A stretch of DNA of 64,000 bases, taken from the NCBI GenBank assembly GCA_000787465.1, contig JSYX01000013.1, forward strand, positions 61,169-125,168, given 5' to 3'. The notes under the pieces were generated by a model. That model did no database searches and had not been told where the DNA came from. It saw only the letters and a program-made list of their open reading frames with translations. Position 1 is the first letter of the stretch. Each line of letters begins with the position of its first letter. This document shows, one piece after another, positions 1 to 12,497 of the stretch. Origin of the DNA: Thermomucor indicae-seudaticae. Lineage: Eukaryota > Mucoromycota > Mucoromycetes > Mucorales > Lichtheimiaceae. The translations under genes and the position numbers were made by a program.

Positions 1-39
1 ATAAACGAAAGCACATTTAATTTCAACCTTATTTTGCAG

Positions 40-218
40 CGCACGTCGTAATCCTCTTTCAGCGCAAACTGGATTTGCTACCATCATGCCACATGAACAA
101 TACCCAGTATCTCTTGTCGGCTTTCATCCAAGACACTTGCGACTCCATGAACGCATTTCCTGGTCACTCACTTGACCTCGAGGTCTTTTTCCACAAGTAT
201 ATTCCTATGCGAGCTTGA
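40..218 (+). CDS. C-terminal exon of an unidentified protein (5' part outside the window)
   Basis: Positions 1-39 read as the 3' end of an intron (T-rich tract ending TTTTGCAG). The exon after it is open for about 58 codons and ends with TGA at 216-218. The translation is protein-like, containing LLPSCHMNNTQYLLSAF and ending in VFFHKYIPMRA. I do not recognise the family. The gene is convergent with the TMX2-like gene at 401-1373, with about 180 bases for both 3' ends. The reading frame entering the exon is inferred, because the upstream exons lie before position 1. An alternative acceptor at 61-62 would keep the same frame. Confidence 0.45.
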
Positions 219-400
219 CTTCAAGTACTACATGTCTCGCCAATGATGAGGCAAATTGGATATTTTGATCAACTTGAGTCTTGAAGAAGCATCGATTGTA
301 AGATCTATGTCTATTTATCAGCCAGCACCTTGTCAAGCTGAAACGCTTTGACCACTGTCGCCTACAGACACACACATTAGCTTTTCATTCGGTCAGGCAT

Positions 401-1373
401 CTATATAATATGCCTTACCGCTTTCTTGCTCCATCCTATTCGGGTAATGGTATCTTTGGTCGAGGTCGCGGCACTCGTCTTGGCCGTCTCTTGATCATTC
501 GGGAGCGTCAATTCCGGTAGCCGTCGAATCTGGACTCCTTCGCGGAAAAGCAGAAGCGTTGGCAAGTCAAATGACGCTGGATCTCGGCTGATGGCATACT
601 CTTCAGCAAGATCCCCATACACATCAATATCAATTTTACCTAAAGTGACGTCCCTGAGTATAACTCTGCTCTCCCCTCCGTTTCTTTCTCTCTTGCCAAC
701 CTACCAAACTTTACATGCTCCGCCGTGTATTCCAGAGAAAGCTTAGCCAAGACGGCTTCAAAGTTCAAGCACGCAACCGACCAGTGCGCATACAGCATCA
801 CAACCCAATACTTCACAGGCTTCTGCTTCCCTTTACCATTCGTCTTTTTCCTCTGCACTTGTTCTCGAAACATGTCCTCGCTAAGTTCGGTAATCTTGCT
901 GGGTCCCTGATACCAAGGCTGCGGAAACAGCGTGGACAGCACTGCGCTCTTGGATTACTTTCCTTGGCTCTCTGCAGGAACCAACCTTCCCTCTCTCTTA
1001 CCTATCCAACCGCTGACATAACACAGCGAAGCCAAGACGCCTGACTTCCAGTACAACATGCAGAATGTAAAGAATTTCGTGTACAGAATCAACACGCTCA
1101 CGAGTTCCTCTGCCGTTGAAGCCATAACACTCTTCCACACCGAAAAGACCACTAATGCAATGAATGCTTTGCTTTCGGCATCCTGTAACAAAGTACTGAT
1201 CCCTTAGTGCTTTTTCTCACGGCCTCTCTTTTCTTTTTCATTCATACACTGAGACCCGTGATGGACGTTAACCGTTGATGCAGAAAATAGATAATGTACA
1301 CAATGCCATAGAGACAATGGAGTACATAGTACCGATGGAAAAGACGCTGGCGTAGTTCAGCCAGACTAGTCAT
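401..1373 (-). CDS. Thioredoxin-related transmembrane protein, TMX2 type
   Basis: Four exons are readable on the minus strand. Exon 1 starts at the ATG at 1373 and encodes a short basic N-terminus followed by the hydrophobic stretch YYVLHCLYGIVYIIYFL. Exon 2 begins near 1182 (DAESKAFIALVVF) and encodes further membrane segments. The next exon (about 660-942) carries PWYQGPSKITEL and YWVVMLYAHWSVACLNFEAV, and the last has DLPTLLLFREGVQIRRLPE with a stop at 401-403. This order (N-terminal membrane segments, then a thioredoxin fold) matches the ER and mitochondria-associated TMX2 family. The usual CXXC redox site is replaced by HWSVAC, so only the second cysteine remains. TMX2 proteins generally have such atypical sites. 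Boundaries of the internal introns are approximate. The gene is divergent from RPS0. Confidence 0.75.
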
Positions 1374-2152
1374 AGTAGGCATTGCGCAGGGTCATTTCGA
1401 CTTTTTCTTGCGCCTTCCCTCGTCTCAGATGGCATGTCTGGCGCAGCCAGCCAATAGAAATTCGCTCCATAGAGGGGGGACGCGTCCGAAAGCCAATACA
1501 GTCCATTTCTCGAGTCGATATGCTTATCGCTTCAGATCGATTATGCGAGACTACATAGTCATCCCCTGTCAGCCGTCCAATAGACATATCAAATACAAGA
1601 AAGGAACCCCCTTTTCCTTGTTTCAAATAGATTCACCGTCGTTCATGGTCATTTATATTCATTAGGAAATGATTGCCCTTGGCAATAACCTCGTACAGGC
1701 AATGTCTCATGGATCAAACACCAAATCGAAATCTGCTCGACTAAAGCCCAAAGAAATGGGAACATGCGTAGCTTTCGATACGGTTTTCGTTTCCTGCGTT
1801 TTCTTGCAAGACATTTCAAGCTACATGTAAAACTTACTGCCACACCGGCCAAAGCGCATCCACGCGCCGAAACCCACCATCGCGTCGACAGCCGAAAACT
1901 TCCATGACAATCAGGGAAGCCAAGTCCTGGACTGACCTCGAAACACAAACGGCTGCATAATCGGAACCTGAAAATTTTTTGTTTTCCTCTCGCGCTGAGG
2001 CTTATATTCGCCGCCCGGGGCCGCGCACTGATGCTTCCTCCCTCTCTTTTCCTTTCAACGGGACATTGGCCATTCACGAGTGTATTCTGCACCCTAACTT
2101 GTCAGAATCAAGCGATAGCCGTTCCATTGAAGCAAAACTTTAAACCGCAAAC
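1374..2152. promoter_or_regulatory. Intergenic region between divergent TMX2-like and RPS0 genes
   Basis: These 779 bases separate two head-to-head genes and should contain both promoters. Open frames exist here on both strands (for example 1649-2092 minus), but their translations are arginine- and cysteine-rich with no family resemblance. A pyrimidine-rich tract (CTTCCTCCCTCTCTTTTCC, about 2033-2051) lies about 100 bases upstream of the RPS0 start, as is common for ribosomal protein gene leaders. No defined motif could be assigned. Confidence 0.4.
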
Positions 2153-3177
2153 ATGTCTCGTGTTCCAGCAAGTAAGTGCGCCAACCTGCCTTCTTTTTTT
2201 TGGTCATGTTCAGTTTTCGCTCATCGACTTGAATTCGTATGCAGTTTTGAACCCCACCGAGCAAGATCTCCAGATGCTTCTGGCGGCCCAGTGCCACATT
2301 GGCACCAAGAACGTCACCTCTCGCATGACGCCTTACGTCTACAAGCGCCGTGCTGATGGTAACAAAATTTGAACGCGCCCCCCCAACGTTCCGCGCCAGA
2401 GAGAGCTGACCACACGTCCCATTTAACAAAAAAGGTATCAACATCATCAACCTCGGCAAGACCTGGGAAAAGTTGATCTTTGCCGCCCGTATCATCGGCG
2501 CCATCGAAAACCCTCAGGACATCTGCATCATCTCGGCTCGTCCTTATGGCCACCGCGCCGCTCTCAAGTTCGCGAAGTACGTTGGCTGCGAAGCCATCGT
2601 GGGCCGTTTCACCCCCGGTACTTTCACCAACTACATCACGCGCTCGTTCCGCGAGCCGCGCTTGATCGTCTGCACCGATCCGCGCACGGACCACCAGGCC
2701 ATCAAGGAAGCCTCGTACTGCAACATCCCCGTCATCGCCTTCGCAGACACCGACGCTCCCCTCCAGTTCGTCGATGTCGCGATCCCGACCAACAACAAGG
2801 CCAAGCACGCCATCGGTCTCATGTACTGGCTCTTGGCTCGTGCCGTCCTGCGTCTGCGCGGCACCCTCGACTATGAGACCCCCTGGGATGTCATGGTCGA
2901 CATGTTCTTCTACCGCGATCCTGAGGAGGCCGAGAAGGAAGCTGCCGCCGCCGCCGCTGAAGCTGAAGGCAAGGAAGAAGCCGGCGAATGGGGTGGCGCC
3001 GCCGCCACCGCCGACTGGGCGCTGGAAGGTGCTGCCGCCGAAGGTCCCGCTGGTATCGCGCCTGTCGCCGCTGAATGGTCCGCTCAAGCTGCGGCTGACT
3101 GGGCTGACGACGCTGCTGCCGGCTCTAGCTGGGCTGATGCTGCTCCTGCAACCACCGGCGGTTCGTCGTGGGATTAA
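2153..3177 (+). CDS. RPS0: 40S ribosomal protein SA/S0 (uS2)
   Basis: Small-subunit ribosomal protein uS2, the laminin-receptor homologue needed for 40S maturation. Three exons: 2153-2171, 2245-2358 and 2435-3177. The joins restore [21 protein letters not shown], then [23 protein letters not shown]. Family hallmarks include [59 protein letters not shown] and PCNNK-like [19 protein letters not shown]. The C-terminal tail is alanine-, glutamate- and tryptophan-rich with repeated W-containing segments and ends in SSWD, as in fungal S0. Codon use is strongly C-ending, in keeping with high expression; this also creates a 257-codon antisense open frame that is not a gene. Two introns sit near the 5' end, the first directly after the sixth codon. 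Confidence 0.97.
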
Positions 3178-4249
3178 ACAGGCTAGATCTTGCTTTCCTG
3201 TTTTGTGGTAGCGAGACTTTGAGCAATTAAAAAGGAAAAGGATACACGGACTTTTTTGTCCAACCTGCTTAAAACAACAACCTTCTTCTACTGTATCTGC
3301 ACTTGACGAAGAGGAAGTCGCACCGTTAATTAGTAAGCTGATCGCATTCGGCTGTGTGCCATGAATGTCTGGGCACGACCAGTAGAGCGAGGATCAAGTC
3401 ATGTCGCAAACCTCTGGAAATTATAAAAATAGAACATGAATTGCTTGGCGCCTCAAGAAAAATGAGCGTTTTCTCCTGCCATTGGTAAGCTCTCATTGAC
3501 ACTCTGGGGTTGATCACAGTATGTATGACTCAGAGGATATGCTTGCGCTGCTCCAAATGCTGTCTTGCGTTTGCGCAGCATTTGAAAAGTGTGCAAGACT
3601 GATTCGGGGACTACCTAAACTTATTGGCTGAATGGATCTGTCAAATGCAAATCCGGTTCGTAAACAGCATTCTGAGCAAGCACAAACAAACATGACCCTT
3701 GTTCAGACTGATCTTTTATTTCGTTCGCAAAAGTAAACACTGATGGAAGGTCCCAGTTGAGGGCCTACCGGTAAAAAAAGAAAGGAACGTGAGCATTCAG
3801 TACAATGGCAGGATGCTAACAGATATCGTGTTTCCGGAAACTTGTGCTTTATCACCGTTTGCGCATTCCTTTCTCGTGCGTAATTCAAGCCAAGAAAGAA
3901 TGACACAGGATTGGATACCAGTCATCATTTTAGCAGTATCTACCTTCTTGACTCTGGCTGTCTTCTTCATCAGAAATCATACCTCAATGATGCCAAAATG
4001 GCGTGGAATGAGTTCCTCGACATTCTTGCTCGTTGCCCCAACTGGGAGCGCAAACAATAAGCTGAGACAAAAAGCCCAAATTTTTGTGCCAAGTTACACA
4101 AGAGTTGCACATGAGTGGATTAAGCCCAGGCAACTCGTGGCGCTCGTGGCGGTCGAAGGACGAGACTTTCCTTGCTTTCTTTCCACGAGCCCGTCGTTCC
4201 CTGTCTTTTTTTATACATTCTCTTTCTCTCTCTTGTGTTCATATAACCA
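3178..4249. other. Intergenic region, no supported gene
   Basis: About 1.07 kb between RPS0 and the first Rho GEF, both on the plus strand. Open frames of 60-150 codons occur (for example 3789-4253 plus, 3703-3906 minus), but none has a recognisable domain. A CT-rich leader at about 4195-4240 just before the GEF start looks like the GEF's 5' untranslated region. Confidence 0.4.
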
Positions 4250-7200
4250 ATGACGGAGTACTGCGAAACGACAAGCTACGTAAAGCAGCATGAGCCAGTA
4301 ACAGCACCCAGCCTTGACTTGTTATGCCAAGACCTGGACACTTTTATAAACGAACTGAGCGACCAAACACCTACTGAAAATCGCCTTTCTTCGTCCTCAG
4401 GGGTTTGTGTTCGAAAACATTGTGTACCTTGCTTGATGGCTTTGCATTGACCAGAGCTTCCCCGATGGCACAGTCAGGACGGCTAAACGGACAGGCACTT
4501 GAGAATGCAAGCAACGATCGGCCACCACAGAACCAGCCGTCATATAACGCCGTCCAACACGATGATGACGACGACGACGATCGTACATTGTCACCGCTGA
4601 TGTCGCCTTCTCTTTTTCCTCCAGTCCCAAATGGAGAAGCATTCTCACCACCAGTCCTGGTCCATCAACCTTATGACACACCTGTGCCGACGAGGAATGC
4701 ATCGCTGCAAAACTATCAGGAACACTTACGGGAAGAGAACAACACGGACGAGATACTGCAAGAAGTCTCTGTACGCTCGATAGATAACAGAGCGATCTTG
4801 TATACGACACGGACAACATCCCTGGACCGCCAGGAACCATCTTCGAGAGTTTTACTGTCTCGTCTTGGATCAACGGCCAGTCGTACAAGCTCGTCCGACG
4901 GCTCATCAAGGCCGACTTCGCCACCGAGAAAACTTGTTGCCCTACGTACCGATGAAGAGCAAGAATTACCAAATCATGCAATTCTGTCGGATCTGGCTCA
5001 TCGGTTCGTCTTGCGTGTGAAGCATCTTAACCGTACACGAAGGATATTCTGCACGGATGAATATCCAATGAGTTTCACGGGCGAAGAGGCGGTGGTAAGA
5101 GAGTGTGTACCGATGCATACCAATTCTATGTTCTTTGACATCGTGTTTAAAGAAAATACTGCGTGATTTGCTAAATGGCGAATATCGTGGCGTCCTGTAT
5201 CGCAAGGTGGCACGGACCCTGATGCGTATCTCACCGCCACTGATCAGTCCGATTGCATATTCCGAGAGATCGCTAAAAAACAATACTCTGTATGATTCCT
5301 CAAACGAGGTGTACACAATCGTGGAGAGCACGTTGCAGGAAGGCTTTGCTCAAGGTGTTTTTACAGCCTTTTGCCCATGCTATTCAAGAGAGTGTCAGCC
5401 CGGTCAAGGCGGCTGCTATTCACCGTGCTGTCCAAACCGAACTTCGCGACGCGGCGTGGAGAAACAGGTAACCTTGACCCAATGTGGGCTGTATCATGCC
5501 CTCCTCTGTCTTTAACGCTTGTGACTTGCAGGATACCCATCATCTAAGGCGCAACTTGTCTCTCACATCATCCTCAGTTGCCTCTTCCCATGATACTGTG
5601 AGCTGTCTAACAGGTCTTAAGTTTTGCCGGTTTGGGGTCGATGATGATAACCACAGAAAATGTAGAGCTTATCACGGGCATGGCAAGCTTCGGTTCCGCG
5701 CGAAATTCTACAGAGTACACCTGAACAAGAAATCAAACGCCAGGAAGCTATCAGTGAGTTGATTTATACAGAGGAAGATTACGTCCGTGACCTCAACCTT
5801 TTGGATGATGTAAGTACAGACCTGACTGACTTGATAAAGTGGCAAATAGTAATGCGACGCGTAGCTTTTCGCGAAATCGCTGCGAACAGCGCAGTGTATT
5901 GATGTTGAACGGCGAGATGCCTTCTGCGACAATGTTTTCAATAACTATTTGGAGATACTTTCGATACATAGAGACTTGTACCGGGATATGCGTGATTATC
6001 AAAGCGTTTGTCAGGCAAGATCAGCGGGCGGCTTTGTAGATCAGATCGGCAACATATTTCTTCGCCATTTGCATCGGTTCATGTCTGCGTACACGACTTA
6101 CGGTCCGCATGTTGTTCTTGCAGAGTACGCCGTAAAGCAAGAAAGCAACAACAACATCCTTTTTCAGAATTTCATACGCGAAAAGGAAAGACAAGCGGAA
6201 TGCCGGAGGCTACCGTTTCGGCATTTCCTGGTTTTGCCAGTAACACGGTTGCAACGGTATTCATTACTACTCGACGCGATCCTGAAGCGCACCCAGGATG
6301 ATCACCCGGACAAAGACGATATCGCGAGGTGCATCGAAATTGTGCGGGAGATAGGATCAAAAGTGGACGAACTCGCGGCCAATAAGCGGAACACACTCCG
6401 TATTTACATCATTAATGACAGCCTCCGGTTTAAACCGGGCCAGGTTTACGATCTGAGGCTGAGCGAACGAGGCCGACGACTTTTGCACGAAGGTCCTCTT
6501 AAGCGCCGTTCGCACATGGGCGTGGATGACTTACACGTCTTCTTGTTTGACCATATGCTCATAATGACAAAACCAAAAGGAGACCGGTATCATCTATCGA
6601 AACGCCCCATTCCTCTACAACTCCTTCATTTGAGAGACGGCATAGAAGCTTTCTCTTTAGGCGTGCGAAATCCCTCTTCCCCTACTACTACTACCGAGAA
6701 CGCTTTAAGCACATCCACCTCGACATCATTATTACCCGCTGCCAGCCAATCCACATGCCTTGTCATCCAACATCTTGGTAGACATGGCGGAGATTATCTG
6801 CTTTATGCCGAAAGTTCGATGGACCGCATACTGTGGAAAGAAAAGGTCATCGAAGCCAAAGCTGCAATAGAAAAGGCGCATCCTGAATGGAACGTCTTTG
6901 AGATTCGATCATTGAGTGATACGACCTTTGCACTCAACAGCGGACCTTCGAGCTGTGGCAAGGTGACCTGTAGTACCGCATTCAGTAAGTGTTTCTAGAT
7001 AAAAGAAAGTGGGGTAAAAGAGAGCCAACCATCGGTATCTAGTCGGAGCGCGCGGCATTCGAATGGTCGCGATTGGCACTGAGATTGGTGTCTGGATGGG
7101 CATCGAAGGCGATACGAATAACCTCCAAAAAGTCCTAAGTGTAAACGATGTTACGCAAATTGGCGTACTAGAAGAGTACCATATCTTTCTTGTCCTCGCA

Positions 7201-8240
7201 GGTAATAAACCTTTAATGTACATGACTTAGCGTTTTCTGAAGTCGCTAGCACATAGATAAGACGTTGACCGCTTATGCACTGGACTCACTCGATCCCACC
7301 ACGAAAAGCAAAAACACCACGACGACGACCGAGCAGCAGCACCGGCCATCTTACAAGATACAAAGTAACGTCGTGTTTTTCAATACCGGCACCTGTAACA
7401 ATCGGACATTGGTTATCACCATGAAGAAACGAGGTCTAGACAGCCTCTTCAAGAGTTTCGAGCCTGTCTGCGGCGATTTGCGAGACCCCCGTAATGCAAA
7501 GTTCCTGAATACCAAGACAGGCTTTCTGAGCAAAGGCCCAAGTTGGTTCAAGTTGTACAAGGCAAGCTTGTATTTTTGATATATCGGGTGCAAGCAAAAA
7601 CACTGATCCAACTTTAGGAGTTTTACGTTGGTGCGGATGCGCTGGGTCTGCAGTTCTTGAAGGCTCGTCTAGCTGTGGTCTGTGTGCGCGGTTTCGAAAT
7701 CATTGATTTAAACCATTTATCGCTCCAAAACCATAACCTGCCCGAGCTACGGGATCCGGACTTTGTGTTCGTCCAGGAGCGCCGCGAGCAGATCCGGCCG
7801 CTGGGAATGTTCCGTTGCCGGGATGGGTTTTTGCTCTGCTACGACGCGTTTGCGTTTATGGTGAACAGCAAGGGTCTGTTGATGAAAGGTCTTTATCCAA
7901 TAATTGATTGGGAAGGTGTTCCGCAAGCCGTCGCGTTTTCTTATCCGTATGTGATTGGGTTTGACCCTCGGTTTATTGAAGTGCGCCATGTGGAAACGGC
8001 AAGTAAAAAAAGAACATGCTTTTGGCTGGGGATTCAAAGTCATACTAAAACGATTGGATCATCTAGGGTGCACTGGTACAAGTTTTTGCTGGTGAAAACA
8101 TGCGGTGCTTACATTATCGACAAAATGCCATTACCCCACCTGTCATTCACGGTTGCATGAGTCATCCTTTCAGACCTGGCTATCAATACGTCTTTAACCT
8201 CGTTGGCACCTTTGAACCTCCTCTTGTCTGGCACATCTAA
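4250..8240 (+). CDS. Rho guanine nucleotide exchange factor (DEP-DH-PH-CNH), Rgf3/Tus1-like copy
   Basis: Multi-exon Rho1-type GEF. The first ATG after a CT-rich leader is at 4250; the join of exon 1 (to about 4400) with the next exon is uncertain, and ATG at 4466 is an alternative. A DEP-like region begins AHRFVLRVKHLNRTRRIFC and SFTGEEAV. The DH domain follows in several exons (IKRQEAISELIYTEEDYVRDL, SLRTAQCIDVERRDAFCDNVF, LPVTRLQRYSLLLDAILKRT, DDHPDKDDIARC). The PH domain contains VFLFDHMLIMTKPKGDRYHL. The CNH domain runs from VAIGTEIGVWMGIEG to the end (GALVQVFAGENMRCLHYRQN, stop TAA 8238-8240). The intron 7562-7617 has a GC donor (AAG|GCAAGC). Such GEFs load GTP on Rho1 upstream of Pkc1 and glucan synthase. 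The DEP region is more divergent than in the neighbouring copy, hence the Rgf3/Tus1 suggestion. Confidence 0.85.
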
Positions 8241-8323
8241 TCCCCACCTACTACTACTTCTTAGTACATACATATACATCCCTCATCATCCCTTTCTGTG
8301 TCATTTTTGAACATCTGATAATA

Positions 8324-9139
8324 CAGTCAGCCCCCGCTTTTTGCAACGGCAAAAATCCGCAGAATCCGTTGCAAAAAAACCGGGTGTTGCAAAACCCGGG
8401 GTATCCAAAGCAGTAGGCTATCCACGTGATTACCGTGGAAAGTGCAACGGATGTCCTACACTACCGGTCAAAAAGTCTGCATGCAGTTAGATAGTCCCAG
8501 ACATAGCAGGTGTATGCAGATTTTTTGATCGGTAGCGTATTTCTATAGGAACGATGACCCCAATAGCTTACGTAGCCAGGATGAACTAATATCCTAACGG
8601 ACATGATAACAGGGTTGACCTATCCTCAATTGGACAACACAGAGAGCATAAGGGCATGCGTTGAACAAATGAAACTATAAACAAAGACTCCATTTGAATA
8701 CTGTAATTGTGGCCTTTCTTTCAGCTAAGGTACCCCTACAATCTGTCCTAAGATCATGGAGAGACATGAAAACACGCTTTTTGAAAGGGCGCCGCAGGAC
8801 CATTCTGTTACCATGCAGAAACTAGCAGTATGGCACAAGGGTGAGCACGCAACATAATACGCGCCATTGATTTCTCAATACTTTACAGAGAAACAAAAGA
8901 TTTGTCTGATGGCCGAAACAACTGCCTTTAATCATGCTGTGATTGGCCAAGATAGCTGCTAATTTGATTTGAGCTTCAACTTCTATTGGTTGACTTATAC
9001 CCCCCTTCAGTGCAACGGCCATTTTTCTCGTTGCAAGTTGCGCAACAGCGGGGTGTTGCAAAACTCTTTAACAGATTTTAAGTGTTCCCTGACGCTGGTT
9101 GCAAAAAAGCCGGGTGTTGCAAAAACCGGGGTCTGACCG
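8324..9139. mobile_element. TA-flanked miniature inverted-repeat element (pogo/Tc1-mariner type), non-autonomous
   Basis: The left end starts CAGTCAGCCCCCGCTTTTTG just after TA (8322-8323). The right end, read on the minus strand, starts CGGTCAGACCCCGGTTTTTG and is followed by TA (9140-9141). The ends are thus imperfect inverted repeats with a TA target duplication, as in pogo/Tc1-mariner DNA transposons. Each terminus is itself folded back: copies of GTTGCAAAAAA(A/G)CCGGGTG occur at about 8372-8390 and again at about 9099-9117, and GTTGCAA motifs recur at 9030-9060. No transposase is readable inside; the only open frame (8822-9061 minus) has no DDE signature. It lies between the 3' ends of the two Rho GEF genes. 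Confidence 0.7.
8459..8537. mobile_element. Nested 79-bp fold-back element with Tc1-like ends
   Basis: Inside the larger element, CACTACCGGTCAAAAAGTCT at 8459 pairs with the complementary sequence ending GATCGGTAGCG at 8537 (about 23 of 27 bases match). Both sides are flanked by TA (8457-8458 and 8538-8539). ACCGGTCAAAA-type termini are typical of Tc1-family elements. It is too short to encode anything and would fold into a single hairpin. It presumably inserted into the 8324-9139 element. Confidence 0.65.
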
Positions 9140-9281
9140 TAAGCATATTTCAGTATGACTCGCTACCGATCAGACGGAAATACCGCCATTCGATGGTATC
9201 CATTTCCATCAGCACAAAATAATTTTTTTAAGCGAAAATGACTAGTACAATTCGGTAGAGGGGGGGGAGAAATACAAGGAA

Positions 9282-12200
9282 TTAGGAGGACTGTTCGATA
9301 TGCTTAAGTTCGAAAATGACTTCGTTGCCTGTGGTTCGGTCTTCCATCACACAGTGGATCACGTTCTGTGCATCCGGCTGAAGACAGCGAATATTATGAC
9401 CCGGAATCACTTGAACAAGCCGACCCTATTTGTTCGTCTTCATCAATAGCGCGCACTCAAAGCAGCAGCATGAACGATCGATGTGCTTACCGTATCCATG
9501 TGCCGTATTTCAATGAGCGCAGGATCAAATGCAATCACATACGGAAACTTGTACGCAAACGTCTGTGGATTACTCTCCCAATGAATCATAAAGTTTTTCC
9601 GGACCCGCCATCCCTTCTTGTCGATATAGAACGCCAGTTCTATCATCACAGTCAATCCCTGTCTCATCTTTGGGCCTCAAGCACCGTCTTACCGTTATAG
9701 CACAGCAGTATGTTGCCATCCGTTTCGTGCCGAAACATCGAAATAGGCTTCAGGTTCTCTCGCTGCAGAATCGCTTGATGGTTAGGATCCCCAGGGTGCA
9801 ACACACCTACAACCCCAAAAAAATCAGTCAGTCAGTCAGTCATCTGCGCTACTACCAACCCAAGCGGGGCGCGCCTTACTTTGCACCTGCGTCGACTTGA
9901 GATCCACCATCTGGAACCCCCGCGGACACCCCACGCATATGATATTCCGAAAGAACTGGATCGACGTCGCCGCTCCCGGTATATACAAGTCCTTGTACAC
10001 CTTCAGCGTCTCCGCCGCGTTCCGCAGCATCAACCGTCCCAGTGGATTCATGTTCTTCCGCTTCGGGTCAACCGCCTCGTGCGTCTCCAGCGCTCGGATC
10101 GTCGATGTCATCGGACTCTGCCGCACATAGCACACAAGCGTCCGTGTACTACCACTGCTACTGCTGTTGTGGTCATGGATCTTGCCCATCTTGAAGAATG
10201 ACACATGGTTGCTGATCTTGCGCCCGTCCGACGCGTTGTGGCGCCGTGAACAGTCGCTGCTGCTGCCGTTATCATGATGATTCCGCTGCAGCTGCTCCAA
10301 AAGGGTATCCAGGGAATAGGTATACAGCGTCTTGTCAGCCAGCACAAGCATCAGACGACTCGCGCCCTCAAGAATCCCAATCTGTGATACCTTCTCGATC
10401 GCCAGAATACGCACCAGTCCGCCGCCGCGCTTCTTTTGGATATACACGCCTTGATCGCTCCCAAACGCAATCGATTTCCCATTATCTGTTTGTATCATGT
10501 AAGCTAAATCCATTCATTTTTTTTCTCTTGTCAGGTTGTCCTTCATCATTCCCATTCAACTTACCAAAGGTGGCCGAGCATCGCACCCTGTTGTACGCGC
10601 TAACGAAAAAGTTGTCGCTGATAGGCGCCATCTCAAAAGCCCGGTTCTTCTTCATCAACAGCTCCTGCTGTGCTTGGATCTTTGTCACCCACTGTCGACG
10701 GATGGCCATGGTCGTCGCATACAACGTGATCGGCGTCGCACCGTGCTTGCCGAGATGGCTAAAGCACAGTGGATACCCCGATTTGCTCGAACAACTGGTA
10801 GGAGTGGCGGGAGTGCTGACAGACGGGAGGATCGTAATGTCCAAACTATTCACAGAGGAGAAGGAGTCTTTGCTTGTTCGGTTGTATGGTAGGATCGAGC
10901 TCGAACGTCTCGCGTTGTCCGGGAAGGATAAGGATAACAACTCTAACGGAATAGGCTAACCACAGCGCGCCGCCGTCCGTTAAAATATTATCTTTTGCTG
11001 TATCTGACGACTGACATACAAACCTTTCGGTAGAGCTTGTAGCGCTCCGTGTTGTGTATATACTTTAGCTTCGTTATCAATAGACAATGGTCAAGCAGAA
11101 ACAGAAGCATATCCGAAGAGTCAGAGCTTGTTCCTTTGCGTTTCAGTGTCCCTTTCAGCACCAATTCTCGGTTCTCATCTCGCAGGCCCAGGTCCTTTTG
11201 AAGCGGGGCGTTGATATACAGATTTTTCATCAACCCTTATTGGGCACCATCACATACCTTGATATCTGCCGGCAGATAACTAATCAAGCGCTGCTCAAGT
11301 AGTTGCAAATTGTGCTTGCTTTCTGTCTTTCCAGCCTCCTTGTTCACTCTGCCAAGGAACTCGGCAATGATATTCATCGCTTTGGGTATCTGCTCCTGAT
11401 CTGGATGGTCCTTGGGCGTATGCCGAAGGATCTCACGAAGCAGCAAGTTGTATCGACCGAGTCGCGTCGTCGGTTTCGTAAGGTACCCGTTCAACTCGAG
11501 CTTGCGGGACTGCTTCAGCCGTTCGGTTGCCTAATCATCAACATGATCCATCAGCCCCACGACTTGTTACAACAACATCACGACAACAGCCCATTTACCT
11601 CAACGAACCGCGCAAAGCTCGGATTCGCCTTCTCGGTCTCAAACACATATTTGCCAATCACCTGGTGCGCGCCGTACTTGACAAACGGCTCAAACCGCAC
11701 CACATGCGCAAGCATGATATCGCCCACTTGGTCGACCACCGGGTTCGCAACCTGCCGCTGCTGCAACGCCTCCGCAAGCCCAGCATTCACTTTATAGATC
11801 TCCATGATGTTCCAAAACACCTGCCGCACAAACTCTTGTCGCCGTTCTGGCTCAAGTATATCTTCGTCCAGCAAAGGCTTGATCCAGAACTAACACTCGC
11901 AGTTAACACACTAGTCATTCTCCCCTCCCGCATGTCATGGACACCCACCTTGTTGACATACGCCAGGTCTTCCACGAAATCCTTTTCCGTATAGATAAGT
12001 TCATATATGTTCTCCTGACGTTTCCGCTCCTCCTTGGACAACTTGTCGACCACCGACTGCGGCACCGTGTTGATCCATAGCCGGTCTTCTTCCTGTTCCC
12101 ATTCCCTGTTACTACTACTATTCATGCTTATTGCGCCAGTGCCATATGCACTTACCTTTTCGCCCAGCAATGACGACCGACTTTCCGTGCGTCCATGGAG

Positions 12201-12463
12201 GCCCCTTCTCGATCGACGCGCCCGCTATACGTAACATCAGTAACACCACGTGGATCATGGAAAATAAGCAAATAAAGGTCACCTGCTCAAGCCGCCGCGG
12301 ACACGATGGGCTGTAGCAAAGACTGTCTCTGGAGCATGTGGGCGAGTAGCAATCCGTCAACACCGTAAACACGCCGTTCGGCAACCCATTGTTGTTGTTA
12401 TTATTGCTTGGTACGACCACATCCGACTCGTCCTCGGCAAGAACGGGCGAGTCCAGCATGACA

Positions 12464-12497
<34 letters not shown>

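Noticed and set aside
1649..2092. 147-codon minus-strand frame upstream of RPS0
   Set aside because: Composition is Arg/Cys/Ser-rich, no domain is visible, and it lies in the promoter region between divergent genes.
2314..3087. 257-codon open frame antisense to RPS0
   Set aside because: It is a shadow of the strongly biased (C-ending) codons of RPS0. Its translation is Gly/Asp/Val-rich with no family resemblance.
3789..4253. 154-codon plus-strand frame with a hydrophobic stretch before the Rho GEF
   Set aside because: The hydrophobic segment (WIPVIILAVSTFLTLAVFFI) is followed by non-protein-like sequence and the CT-rich leader; there is no sign of splicing into the GEF.
8822..9061. Possible transposase frame inside the inverted-repeat element
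   Set aside because: 79 codons with no DDE or helix-turn-helix signature; the element looks non-autonomous.
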